Shown here piece after piece: positions 38,601 through 49,500 of a stretch of 64,000 nt of DNA (within the stretch, counting starts at the first letter, position 1; the number at the start of each line of letters is the position of its first letter). Origin of the DNA: Membranipora membranacea (lineage: Eukaryota > Bryozoa > Gymnolaemata > Cheilostomatida > Membraniporidae); the NCBI GenBank assembly GCA_914767715.1, contig OU612066.1:26012283-26076282 (forward strand), in the 5' to 3' direction. The notes under the pieces were generated by a model. That model was not told the DNA's origin. It saw only the letters and a program-made list of their open reading frames with translations, and ran no database searches. The position numbers and the translations under genes were made by a program.

Positions 38601-41600
38601 GAGAGGAAGTTCAGCTTGCGGTGTCTCCTCTGTGCCAGTATTGTGAGAAGACTCTTGAGATGACTTAGATGATACATCTGGATTTGCCTCCACTACCAAG
38701 TTGACAGCACTCTTTTCTGGTGCTTCACACTCTTCAGCTGCTTGACTAATCGGCTCCTCATTTGCTAAGGCTGGTTGCGTAAGGTATTTGGGACCATTGT
38801 CAGCTACATCCGAAGTATTTGATATTTCAGCCATGTGTTGATTTGGTTCTTCAGGTGCAAAATGTTGGTCAGTGGCAGTAAGCTCATTAGTTGTTGAGGT
38901 GATTTCAGATTCAACTTCAGTTTCCGACTTTATATCGATCTTAAGCTCCATAGAGTCTACCGGTTTCGTGTCCTTATTTTCAGAGAAATCCTCAACAATA
39001 TCATGAGTAATGGAAGATTGCTCAGATATTTCAGGTTTTATTGTGTCTTTTTTATCTTCTAGGACTGCAGGTTCAGATATTAAAGTTTCCGGTTTGGCCT
39101 CTGGGACTATCTTCTGGACCTTTACTGCACCTAGCTTTGCTCCCAACCTAAGAAAATGGTGATTTTGGTATAAGTATGACATTACATCAAGCTATCAATA
39201 GTATGACGGCCTGTTATTGTTTGAGTGCCACTCATGACCTTGGTATAACCTGGGTATGATAGACTACCGGTCAAGCTTTGTTTGGTAACACAAAACTTGT
39301 ACATTATGTGATTACTTTGCTTATATAAGGTAACTTGATACCAATCAATCGTTCTCTTTAAGATCACACGCTTAGTGGTAGTCTCACACATGAACAATTA
39401 TTTCTTGGTCTGACAGACATGAAATGTGATCCCAGTGTATTATACATGTGATATGTCTGGCTGACCAAAAGCTTACTTTTTGGCCTGAATGCTCTTTGGC
39501 ATCTTTTGGACCGCATTAAACTAAAACATTGACTAAGTGAGAGGTCAGGTCAAGAAGTGGGGTTAAACGAATTTTATTTTCGATTTGACCCCAATAACTT
39601 GAGACAACTGGGCAAATCAAGCATTTTACTGAGGGTCTCATGTCTTCTTAGCATGGGAATGATCCAGAGTGCCGTAAAGAGCATATGGTTACTAACTTTT
39701 TAGTCTGAGGTGGAGGCCTATCACCAGATTTTTGTCTGCGGGCAGTTCTCCTCTCCCCTCGGCCTTCAGCTGATGTAGACTCAGGGCGCTGTGGTGCTGC
39801 TGGGGAACTCGCAGCTATCGGCTCACCTGAAACAGAACAGACATCAAATAATACTGACTTCATGAAAAAGAACAGTTCATCTTCCCAAACAACCTGCAAT
39901 ATCTCTAACCCAGAAAATAACTTGCCAATTGAGAAGTCATATAGCGTAGAACGAAGATAATCAAATGATTGCTCACTACCTTTCCCTCGTGAAATTTCAA
40001 TCTTTGGGTTCATTACAACTTTTTTATAGAACCCAATTAAAAAAGTTGTTGAATTTTTAAATTGTGATAACTCACCAGCTACCGCTAACGCTGAAAAAGC
40101 TGATGAGAATGGCTCCACATTCTTAGATTCATCTCTCCTTGGAGACTCAAGGCCAACTGTAGAAAATAGATCGTCCTGTGGAGCGGCGATCAGAGCTGGC
40201 GAGTCAGATCTAGGAGACCTGCCTGATTTAGTGGAACGCGGAGCTACAAAATCATATGTGTTTGAATTATTTTGCTATCGATAGAGTATTTTAAAACATT
40301 CCCACAATGCAAGCTGAATTTGGAATTCCCCACGAGATCTCCCTGAAGATTTCAGACCATTAGCATTTATGTGATATTTTATAGCAAGCCAAATTATTTT
40401 ATACCAGCAAAGTATAATTACAAGATAGGACAATGGGTTCGATTAGGGCTCAATCTTTTTGTTTCTCAAATAACCTATGCATGACGGAAGCAGACATGCA
40501 AAAAAATATGCCTAATAAACTCTCTGATGAGCTCAGTCAGTACCAACGAAATTATTTTGAACACAATGGGTGGGACACCTGCGTATTGACCGAGTGATAT
40601 CACCTATATATCAGATCCCCTCCTAAGACGAAACTAGACTCTTTTTGATTCTTATATTGGTGCAAGTGCTTCATTAGATGGGACAAGTTTTATGCATGTT
40701 AATGAATGGAACTAAGTTTAGTGATTTAGAATTAACCATGACATCATGAAATTGTGAATCTTAAATGAACATGCAAATGAGCTTTGATCTGTCATTGGCA
40801 AACATCATACCAAGAAACTTCAAGGTAATTTAAATTTTATATATATTCAGTTGCATGTAAATTTTTCTTTCACAATTTCATGAGGTGATCGTCATGATAA
40901 TTCAAATACACTGTACTACAATAGGAAGGTCATTGATAAATTCTGATTTAATACATCGGCTGAAATGTTCGTTGTATCTCAGATATTTGGTCACCTTATT
41001 GATGAGTAAAGAAACAGAATGATGTGACATAGTTGATACATACAGTCTAGGCTTGGTGAGGGAGTATTTCTGTCTCTACTCTTAGGCTCACTGAATGACG
41101 AGGATTTAGGTGTAGTCGGTGAGAATGCCGCAGCTGATCCCCACGCAGCCCAAGATTGGTTTGCAGCTTTCTCTGCTCTTGGTTTCTCTGAATGAAAAAA
41201 ATATATATATTCATCACCATACAAGTTGTATAATGAAGCTTTGAAAACAGAGCTTTGAACCATAAAGAGTCATATGCTCATTGAAGTTACGTTAAAAAAG
41301 AAAAAACCACATTGATATACTAGAAATGTTATTTTTTAGCTCTACGCAAGGTACCTCGAAAGGAAAGTGGATTTAACTTTAAATGACCAAGACAACCTGT
41401 TTGATGCTATGTTCCTGGTCTTGTATGGGTAAATACATTTTATTCATGTATCCAAAGAGAAAACACACAAAATGTGTATTTTGTCTACGGCAGTAGCATT
41501 GGATCTGACATATATAACACAAGTCAAACTCTAAATTCACACGTAGTCAACGAGTTGTGCACTAATGTTCCTGACATACCTGGTTCATCCTCTACGGGAA

Positions 41601-41688
41601 TGTCTAAAACTTTGTCGATCTTCTTTTGTGCATTTTTGATAGCGTTTGAGGCCAGAGAGGTGAACTGGCTAGTATCCCACCAGCTCAT
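20610..41688 (-). CDS. TMF1: TMF1-like golgin (TATA element modulatory factor)
   Basis: Twenty phase-consistent exons encode about 1,353 residues: 41580-41688, 41044-41187, 40076-40243, 39697-39826, 38160-39147, 37259-37545, 35484-35802, 34671-34774, 33569-33730, 32452-32622, 31469-31681, 30818-30974, 30256-30505, 29686-29878, 29286-29355, 28888-28980, 28385-28501, 21543-21689, 21000-21125 and 20610-20720. The start MSWWDTSQFTSLASNAIKNA, with QKKIDKVLD after it, matches the conserved TMF1 N-terminus. The last exon, LLQMYGEKEEQVTELSMDL then DVKQMYK, matches the conserved C-terminal Rab6-binding/TMF domain. Between them lie an acidic low-complexity region (exons 2-7) and a long coiled coil. TMF1 is a Golgi tether. 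The few C-terminal residues after 20610 were not found: the exon ends at a donor (CAG|GTATGT), but reading through gives a stop after about ten codons. It is longer than the roughly 1,090-residue human protein because of exon 5. Confidence 0.9.
21204..21268. mobile_element. Foldback family member (GTTGCTGGTAGTGG type), copy 1
   Basis: Short imperfect foldback: left arm TTGCCAGTGACGCCATTAGTGCC, right arm GATGGAATGCCGCTACAAGCAACCC. The arms resemble those at 36261-36352 and 48279-48359. It lies inside a TMF1 intron. Confidence 0.55.
22127..22325 (+). repeat. Repeat core, copy A
   Basis: One of five copies of a nearly identical core of about 200 bp. It starts near TTATTTACATTATTACAG, runs through CTGAACTGGACCGCAGGCC, CACTGCACAGCTGCTGACA and TATTAAACTGATGTCAAC, and ends CTCTATAAACACTTG. 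A further conserved block, CTTGGCGGAGATAAA, lies near 22545, and a weaker one near 22630. Upstream DNA differs from copies B and C. I see no tRNA-type promoter box arrangement, no poly-A tail and no clean terminal repeats. Confidence 0.85.
23287..24010 (+). repeat. Repeat, copy B (extended; core 23448-23645)
   Basis: This copy shares with copy C an additional upstream block that begins GAGAGTGTGGTGTTTGCTTC at about 23298. The core follows, then after about 200 poorly matched bases the block CTTGGCGGAGACAAAG (about 23855), and then a stretch containing TTATTCAAGCATGAG and GGTCATGTGATTATT (about 23940-23985) that has a counterpart in copy A. The element is therefore composite, with conserved islands in a diverged background. 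Confidence 0.75.
24142..24272. mobile_element. Palindromic foldback element with perfect 94-bp centre
   Basis: Bases 24160-24253 form a perfect palindrome without spacer, centred between 24206 and 24207 in TTTCATGAAA and ending CTAGTTTAAG / CTTAAACTAG. Outside it, CACAGAGTAAGG (24142-24153) is matched by CCTTACTCTGTG (24261-24272), so the whole block folds on itself. The end motif recurs alone near 24044-24056 and as a minimal pair at 63550-63581. The element lies in the large TMF1 intron, about 450 bp upstream of the nested peptide gene. Confidence 0.9.
24650..24660 (+). promoter_or_regulatory. Candidate TATA box of the nested peptide gene
   Basis: GATATATATAG lies 64-74 bases upstream of the ATG at 24724. 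That leaves room for a start site about 30 bases downstream of the box and a short 5' UTR. In AT-rich DNA a chance match is possible; the support comes from its position in front of a complete gene. Confidence 0.5.
24724..25330 (+). CDS. Small secreted arginine-rich peptide precursor, nested in TMF1 intron
   Basis: Two exons, 24724-24791 and 25162-25330, join across ATTGG|GTGAGC and TTGTTACAG|A and encode 78 residues. Residues 1-22 are a typical signal peptide: MRLAR, then a long V/L/I/A/F core ending SAVIG. The rest has two cysteines (24 and 37, one possible disulfide), a WSDW segment that fits the C-mannosylation pattern WxxW, and then PRRRRRSR, a run of basic residues suitable for furin-type cleavage. 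A 13-residue C-terminal piece, LSAYDSLLKLFTI, follows. A TATA-like box lies upstream and AATAAA at 25359-25364. I do not recognise a family. A peptide hormone, an antimicrobial peptide or another secreted cationic peptide are all possible. The gene is on the strand opposite its host. Confidence 0.65.
25359..25364 (+). terminator. Poly(A) signal of the nested peptide gene
   Basis: AATAAA begins 29 bases after the stop codon at 25330, on the coding strand of the nested gene. Confidence 0.6.
25750..26540 (+). repeat. Repeat, copy C (extended; core 25915-26114)
   Basis: Collinear with copy B from the upstream block GAGAGTGTGGTGTTTGCTTC (about 25762) through the core to GTTGGCGGAGATAAAGCCAAG (about 26328). 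A stretch around 26440-26490 recalls the end of the other copies. Small insertions and deletions separate it from copy B, for example TATACAATGTATATGG against TATAAAATGTGG. Confidence 0.75.
27230..27830 (+). repeat. Repeat, copy D (core 27251-27450)
   Basis: The core matches the other copies with a handful of substitutions (for example GTAGTACACTG and GGACCGTAGGCC), and the second block ATGGCGGAGACAAAA follows near 27677. It ends the cluster of four same-orientation copies inside the TMF1 intron. Confidence 0.75.
36261..36352. mobile_element. Foldback family member, copy 2
   Basis: The left arm GGTTGCCGGTAGTAGCACTCC pairs with the right arm that ends GAATGCCACTACCAGTAACCC, around an inner pair TCAACC / GGTTGA. 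It is the same family as 21204-21268 and 48279-48359 and lies in a TMF1 intron. Confidence 0.7.
37837..37892. repeat. Small CCCACAATGCA foldback
   Basis: CCCACAATGCA and TGCATTGTGGG face each other about 30 bases apart. The motif ACATTCCCACAATGCAAG recurs near 40296, suggesting a minor dispersed family. It lies within a TMF1 intron. Confidence 0.45.
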
Positions 41689-43573
41689 TATTAGATATGA
41701 GGACGGTTACTGGCTGCTTATTTTTGGTAACTGCAGATTGAGTGTGATATAGAGTTGAGTTCCCACTTAAACCAGAAGGGTATTTTACAGCAGCTGCATC
41801 AGCACTGTATCTATAATAAAGAAATATGATATTGTTATCCGTTTCACAAATTACAACTTCTCCACGGCAGTTATCGCATCGACTTTGGAAGCGGTGATTT
41901 AAGTCACCGGTGTGATGCAAACTTTGGGTTACTGACACTGGTTAATAGCCTTATAAGGCTCATGATGGCAACAGTAAACATTTCAGGGTTGTTTCTATAA
42001 TTTCTAAGGATGGAAGTCAGGTCCAAGGAACCTCTATACTTCTTTGCTCTAGTATTCTACTGGAGTATTTATGTCATTTCAATGATGCCTGATGAAGTAT
42101 TTGACCGTTTGGCTCATCATGAGTCATGACTATTCAGTTGTTTCAGATAACTAGATGATGAGACTCACTCACAGTCACCTGAGTCAGTCAGTGACTGTGT
42201 GAGACCAGGGAGGGTGAGACCAAGGGCATAGTTTACCCTTGGTGAGACTGGAGACAAACTTTCAAACCTTCTATTCTACCTACTTCTACGACACCACTAT
42301 TTCCCTCATCTTTAGTCTATCTTAACCATAATAAAGCTTGTCGGGACAGATAATAACATCCCTATCCATGCATAACCCAGTCGTACTCACCTTTCAATAG
42401 ACAGCTTATGTAGAAGAGATAGTGGCTCTGTTTCATTTAGTGATTCAGTAGTAGATTATCAGCTAATCTGAAAAAAGTTTATGCTGTACGACCTTGACAT
42501 TATTTATGTCAGCAAACTTATCATAGCTATTCCAATCAGAGTCACTTTGATTATTAAATATTATTCAAGAGAGCACAACTCTTTACAAATGTGAAAATGA
42601 GAATGCAATCACGTCTCAGCTAATCTACAGGGGTGCTAAGAGAAACATTTTTATCGATCGGTTGGCCTAAAATTAAGAATCAATTGAAGCAAACCAGTTA
42701 TAATCCGGATGACCTTATCACTGAGTGTGTGTGAACTGAGCAATGAGACATGCATCTAGTGACTTCAAAACTTGAAAGGTTGGCATATTACAGCCAGTCC
42801 CAATAATCATCTGATGATGGCTAGCAGTGCAAGGAAAACTTGGTTGTGTAACCCCTTTAACATTCAACCTCAAAGCACTAGTGTAAGTTCAGATTCAGTT
42901 CTTTTTCTACAATCCAAGTAAGAGTACACGACGAAAAGAAAAATGAGGTTTCAAAAACAAAATTGAGCTCAGAAATTCACAGAATTCACCAATGAGACGA
43001 CACAACAAAAAATGACTTATGAGAAAGAGATTGATCATTAGCTAAAAAAAGGTATGAGCTTCTTGCCTAGATGTGCCCGGCATAGGTTACATTAGGGTAA
43101 ATCAATATATAATACAAACAACAAAAATACATTTAGATACATTATTAGATAATTGGCTAGGTACGATCTTTGGGGGGAAAGTGACGGTTGCTTATCAGAT
43201 TATAAAAAAAACAAAAGCTGCATTTCTGCAATAAGTGTCCATCCGACAATAACCATCACTATTATGGCCGCTATAGAAACCTAGATAGATAACGCCTTGA
43301 GAATAAATTACTATAATGGTACTGTTTAAAATAGGAGTCAGCTTCGAAAATGAGACAAGACGTAATCATCATTGGGAGTTGTTAGCACAGTGATATAATG
43401 GAATGGTTAATTAACAGCAGATCCTAGAATTATGTAGGCCTAGATAAGAGCGAATAAAACCTCATATGGCTTAAATACCAGTTAGTCTTTCTCAAAATGG
43501 GCAACAAATGATGGATGGATTGCTGATGATTATGGTTTTGGTAGCTAAATCTACAGAAATGAGAATTTGGAGC
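41689..43573. other. Spacer between the palmitoyltransferase stop and the TMF1 start
   Basis: Both flanking genes run on the minus strand, so this 1.9 kb should hold the 3' UTR of the palmitoyltransferase and the promoter and 5' UTR of TMF1. I find no recognisable gene in it. Confidence 0.5.
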
Positions 43574-46500
43574 TCATATAGTCGTAATTCTGTCGGTTTG
43601 TCCTGATGTTGAGTCAGTCAAAAGTGCTGCAGATTCATCCTCATCCTCATTGTTGTCTGCAGATATGCTCTCATTTCCACCATTGACTACCTTAGCCCCA
43701 TCTCCTGCGCCACCGCCATTCACCACCCGCACTCCCACATCAGAGTTTGCTGCAGAACTAGGGCTTATCAGTCTAGCAGTTTCACTATGAGAGTCAGCTC
43801 GGGAGTTGTTATCACTACCGTCTGCTATGTAATAGTCACTTAACGACGACGTCATATCCTCTTTGACTAAGTTATGTTTTGATTCTGTGTCTTTGCACCT
43901 CTCCATGGCTATGAGCCGTTGGGTGACCTTGAAGTCTGACACGACGCTACTGGCCACACTCTTATTATCATCCACCATCACATAATCACCCTAAAATATA
44001 ATATATATCATAGAGCACACAATGAAAAGAGACATTTACACAGCCGTTCAACCCTGAAGCTCCAATAGAAATGGCAAATTATGCGCTTATTGGTTAATTT
44101 ACATCCGATAAAACCAATCAGACCATACACCATCGCCTACATTAAACCTGAGTACAATAATGATCATGTTCATGTAGTTTGCCATCACAATCAAATTAAG
44201 TAGTAAAATTGTTTAAATATCGGATTTAAATTTTTAGTACAGATAACTATTTGTAGTTGTTTGCCCCCAGAAACAAAGAAGACAACTATGCTCATCAATT
44301 TAAAAAGTCGACAGCCATGCTCATTGTCGATTCTTGCGATATCAGGTCATTCACTGTCTCTTGACTCTAAATGTAGCCATGCACTTCAATTCAGATAGAG
44401 AGAGAGAGAGAGCTAGATGAGAGTAAGTCATCACAATGCTGATAGCGGATGCAAGCTAGAGCACAGACAACGCAATACTGTACGGACAGATTAAATATCG
44501 CATAATGCTGTTCGATGCGGCTGCACAAATACCATTCCCAGTTGCTTTTATCAGGACACAGTGATAAGAATACATGCTCACTTTGCCAAAAATTCCGACG
44601 GAGCTATGAATGTTTAGTAGCGCAGTAACAGTCAGTAGCGTTTTTCAAGGCCAGTATTTGAAAGCCAATCGGCAATACAGCGCATGTGGAGGAACTGCGC
44701 GTACTACTATTATGTGTCTTGAGGGTAAGCTGGGATTTATTGAGTGATGATCACCTATAAGAATTTATTTTTCGTAGGCTTTATTGTCATATGGAATCTG
44801 CAATAAGTTCAGCAATATCCTAATTATAATGATAAGGTTGATGCTGACTTGAAACGTCATTTTTACAAACTCAACAACAATGAAATGTAGCCCTGTAACC
44901 CCCAGGAAGAGCGGGACAGACTCCCACTGATGATACGAGTCATAATTTATCTGGGAATTAGATAAAACTCAATTAATTGATAATGTTTAACATGATGTAA
45001 GATACAGCATAATTGGGTGGTCTGCTGCACCAAATGACATGGAACAAAAAGCCTGGTGCTACTTCTTTGCGTCAAAAACATTGAGCAAATGATCAACTGG
45101 ATGGCATGAGATTATAACTCTTAGACCGATCCGACCCCGTGTTATCAAACGATATTCAAATAAAAGGGGAGTTGTGCCCCCAAATAGTTGTGTGGCAAGT
45201 GCATTGGTCGACATCTTGGTTCAACGGTTTAGTGATCAATGACAAATCTCAGGTCAATATACAAGCAGCTTGGTACTATGAACATCGCGGACTCAAACAC
45301 AACAAGTACAAAAATGGTAATAACGGTTTCAGAAAGACATCACAATTAATGTCATGCAACTTTTGCACACATTGGTTATATGTAAAATGATAAGTATAAT
45401 ATTTTATGGCAAACATTCTAGTAGTAGTACGGTTGGTTTACCATTACCGGTGTGCTTAAACATAAATATTTCCTACACCATTAGCCTTAGCTCATATTAG
45501 AGCCTGTCGATACTTGTTATCCAGACCCTAACAACGTGAATATAGGAAATATGACAATGTTGAAAAACCGGCAAGAAGGCACCAAACCCCCTCCCCCTTA
45601 TACTATTGCATGAATGTCTTTGATCACTAGCATAGATATCTTCAGAAAGAATTCACTGTGATCACCGGACTTCGAACGAAAAATGGAGTGAGCATCAATC
45701 AGTGAGGTACTAAATTGACTCTAATGATCAGAGATACACATACTGATCACACTGTCAGCTTGGCTACCATCATATGGCAGGCTAGCTAGAGACAGTGACA
45801 GCACTTATATTTCAAATATTTCTGCACAACAGAACAATATGGAATAAGAAAAGGGTCCAGAAATTTTAATAAGGAGGAGAAAGAAGCTAAAGGAAAATTT
45901 CCGATAATGGAATTGGTTAACCCAAAAACTTGCAAGTAATAAAAATCTCTACAAGCCACTGATACTTAAGTAAGAACCCCCTTACATATATTTATCCCTG
46001 TGAAAAATTTTATACAGACCTAAGTGGATTTATTGCTTCACCAATTTTACCAATAGGACAACCATGACCAGTGGGCACTGAAATAAGTAGAATTTTATTA
46101 CCTTGGAATGTTGTAGGAAACTTTGTTTCTTCCCCGAAGTGTTATCAGAGTTATTATCTATAAGTATCGTCACATCTTCGATAGAAGTGCCCGGCGCTTT
46201 ACTCATCTTAACCTTCTTCAAAAGCTCCTTTGGTTCATGTCTTCCCATCAGTCTAAGAAAGACAAGATAGTTATTTTCTCACATGAAATGTTAAATACAG
46301 CGTGTTAGCAATATCCTAGATCAGGGCTGCCCAACGAGCGGCCCCTCGACCCAATTTTATGCGGCCCCCAACCCGTTTGAGAAAATCACGTAATCGCGAA
46401 AACAATTTTCACCCCTATATTTATTACATTCCTCATTTGTACAATAATAAGGAACGCTCTACATCTAGTCACATTATTTTGGAATTCCCCAACCATTGCA

Positions 46501-49500
46501 TTTGAGTGAGCTCCAATAAATAAATTCCCGACTGCCGAGATGAAAATACTTCACACCCACATATGAATGTTTGATTTATGGCGGGATTGCGGGCCCCCAG
46601 GGACATTGCAATATGTCGATGCGGCCCCCTCAATGAAAAGGTTGGGCACCCCTGTCCTAGATCAAATTTAATCCGATTGCCTGCATGCCAGTTGCTCCCT
46701 TCCACTGCTCACGCCTGGATTGGACCAAACTTGGTCTAACAATATTCCAACAATGCCATATTGGCAGGCAATTCCTTGGTCGACATGGGTTTTGGATGAC
46801 TTCATAACATCAGGAAATCCAAGAAGTTGCATTTTGGGATACTCATACTTTTTCATACTGCTTGTTTATCATTTTCAGGCAAATAACAACACATTATTAG
46901 CTAGTGTGAGGATTTTAACACACATTATTGTGATGTAAAACAGGGACATTGATCCCTTAATGCAGTGATGAAATGTTAACACCATCGATTTAGGGGTTTA
47001 GTGTTTGGCTCAGTGGGAAGAGCCTAAGCACAAGCAATGTAACATGTTTTCAGCTGACCACAAGATTATAAAGTATGGATTTTTCCACAATATCATGACA
47101 AGATACCATAAGAAGATCAACAATAAGTGTGACATACTCTCCCTTCCGATAAAAACAGAAGCCCTACAACACACTGCCTTCAAGGCCATATAAAATATAG
47201 GGTGTTAGCTTTTAGTTGCCGACAGCAATGTATTGATCATTGTAAACAAATAGACATAAATAAATGTTCCGGCATTGTCATGAATTGGGTTATTTTATCG
47301 AATGCAAATTAGAAGAGTATATACCTTGGATACTGAGGTCCCCAGAATACATAAGCCCAGTTCTGAAGACATCCACGCCCGAACGGATTGAACTCAGCAC
47401 TGATTTTGCCAGTCACCTAAAACAAAGTTAAGACAAGGCGGTTATAACAGCGATAGAGATATCATTTCTATGAAAAGCCGAACAAGAACAATTGATTTGA
47501 AAATAGCACAGCTCAAAATAACAAGGAATTAACTTTTGGCGCGTTGCGTAACATGACACAATATCCAATCACCCAATATACTGTCCAATTGCCTTCCTGT
47601 AGGAAAAACAAAAGTGTGATAATAACAAAGCCATTTAAACTTACACCCTAGCTCAGTTCACATGACAACCCAACATCACACCCCAACACAAAAACAGGAT
47701 TAGGTGTTAACAGTTCAAACTAATCCCCATCATGAAATTCTACCGTGATTTTTCACACTAGCTCACATACATTTATATCACTGAAAACAACTAAATAATT
47801 TATGAAGAATGCAGAATGTTGTTTGTAGCTGACCCCTCTGTGAAGTGGGATCTACCATTTTATCTGCCCAACACAAAAGACAGTACTATTCAGACTGTAT
47901 CTGGTATTAGCCGTAGCCTGTCCTGACAAGCTTTGTTTGTGGGGGGGGGGGGGGGGGGGGGTGGGGAGGAACAAAGCTTGTCCAGACAGGCTACGGCTAA
48001 TATCAGCCCCACTGTGTAGATTTAGAGGCTTTTCTACTCAAAAATAACTAGCTCAGCAGATATCAGCTGTTACATATTACGTATCTTGTGTGAAGCAATA
48101 TGGGTAAGAAACTTTAATGATTTGTTTTGAAAGTTGAATCCAATCCAAATATCATAATCACAACTTGAAAAGGTCAGCTAGCAAATCATTTTTAGTGTAA
48201 AGCTTCACCCTATCTAGTTTGATATAGTAACATCGGAATGTATGTACTGTTTCGTTTAAGTGACCATAACTCCGCCCCAGTTGCTGGTAGTGGCGGTCCA
48301 CTATCAACTATAGTTGATTGGGCTTGGCTAATAGTGGAATGCCACTACCAGCAACCAGGCAGAGTTATGATCACATAATATACACACATTCCAAAAACAA
48401 ACTCATAGATTATAAGGTCACTCACTTGTTCGTTAGTCGTTCGTCCCGTTGATATAAGAAATACATGGAATGCAGCGAGTCCAGTAACTGGTATTAAGAA
48501 TAAGCATACAAAACAGCATTCAATAATACTGATAGAAGAGAGTCAAGGAATAATATCACTAAATTCTAAGTTCATGTAAATATTCAATATTTGGGCACAG
48601 AGTAAGGATCCTAAAAGACTACCGAAGGCCAATGGATGATTTATCTTATGGGAGGCACTCTTTCCACCATCAATAATATATTCAAAGTAGAGCATTGAAA
48701 TTTTTTACGATGCAAATCTGACGAAACTGCCTGATTATAACATACATTGGTCTTAGGGTAGTGTTTAATCTGTGACTATATCAATAGTTCATATAAATAT
48801 TCATGCTCGGATTGTCATATAGGGATGAATTTACATGAACTTCCTTTTATTTTTTTTTAAACAATAGGATGACCAGGATGACCCCATCAAACTGTCATAT
48901 GATGAGGAATCCCTCCCCACCCTGTGACCTGACAATGAGAGACATTTATCATATTCAAATCTAAGACATGAAAGCCGAGCGAGTGTATGTTTCATTAGTT
49001 ATGATAATTAATTGTGAAGCGTGAGATGTTAAAGGAGGAGTGGATGTCAATTGAAGCCAGTCAAAGTCTAAAGTGAATCAAATTCAGTTATGACTCAACC
49101 AAGTAGCTGGTTTCATTTCAACATTCAATTGAAGTGTGAAAATGCCAAACCCTCTAAATTAGCCATTTGCATTACAGTAGTTACATTTCAAGAGCCAATT
49201 TTACATGTGGTAGTTAAATTCAGGGTAAGAAAAAGGAAACAGCTTTTCTTTAGGTTAGGCTGTTCTTGTGAGCTTGAAAATTTTTCAAACATAAACATGC
49301 TATAAACACATCAATTATAAACATATAAAAATTCTTTCTTTTCTGAGTAAAACAAGCTGGCTAAAGGTCTCATTACATAATCATACACTACTTGATAACC
49401 ACTCTTCTACAATTTCCATCCAAGTCAGGCCATTGGTAACCAAAAATGAGATCTAAATGCTTTTCCTGTAAATGGGCCCACCTAGATTGCATCGCATCGT

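Noticed and set aside
45139-45390. 83-residue plus-strand open frame in the palmitoyltransferase intron
   Set aside because: No signal peptide, no family, no splice or poly(A) context of the kind seen for the nested gene at 24.7 kb.
47003-47025. tRNA A-box-like sequence GGCTCAGTGGGAAGAGC
   Set aside because: No B box follows at the right distance and there is no fold; at most a fragment.
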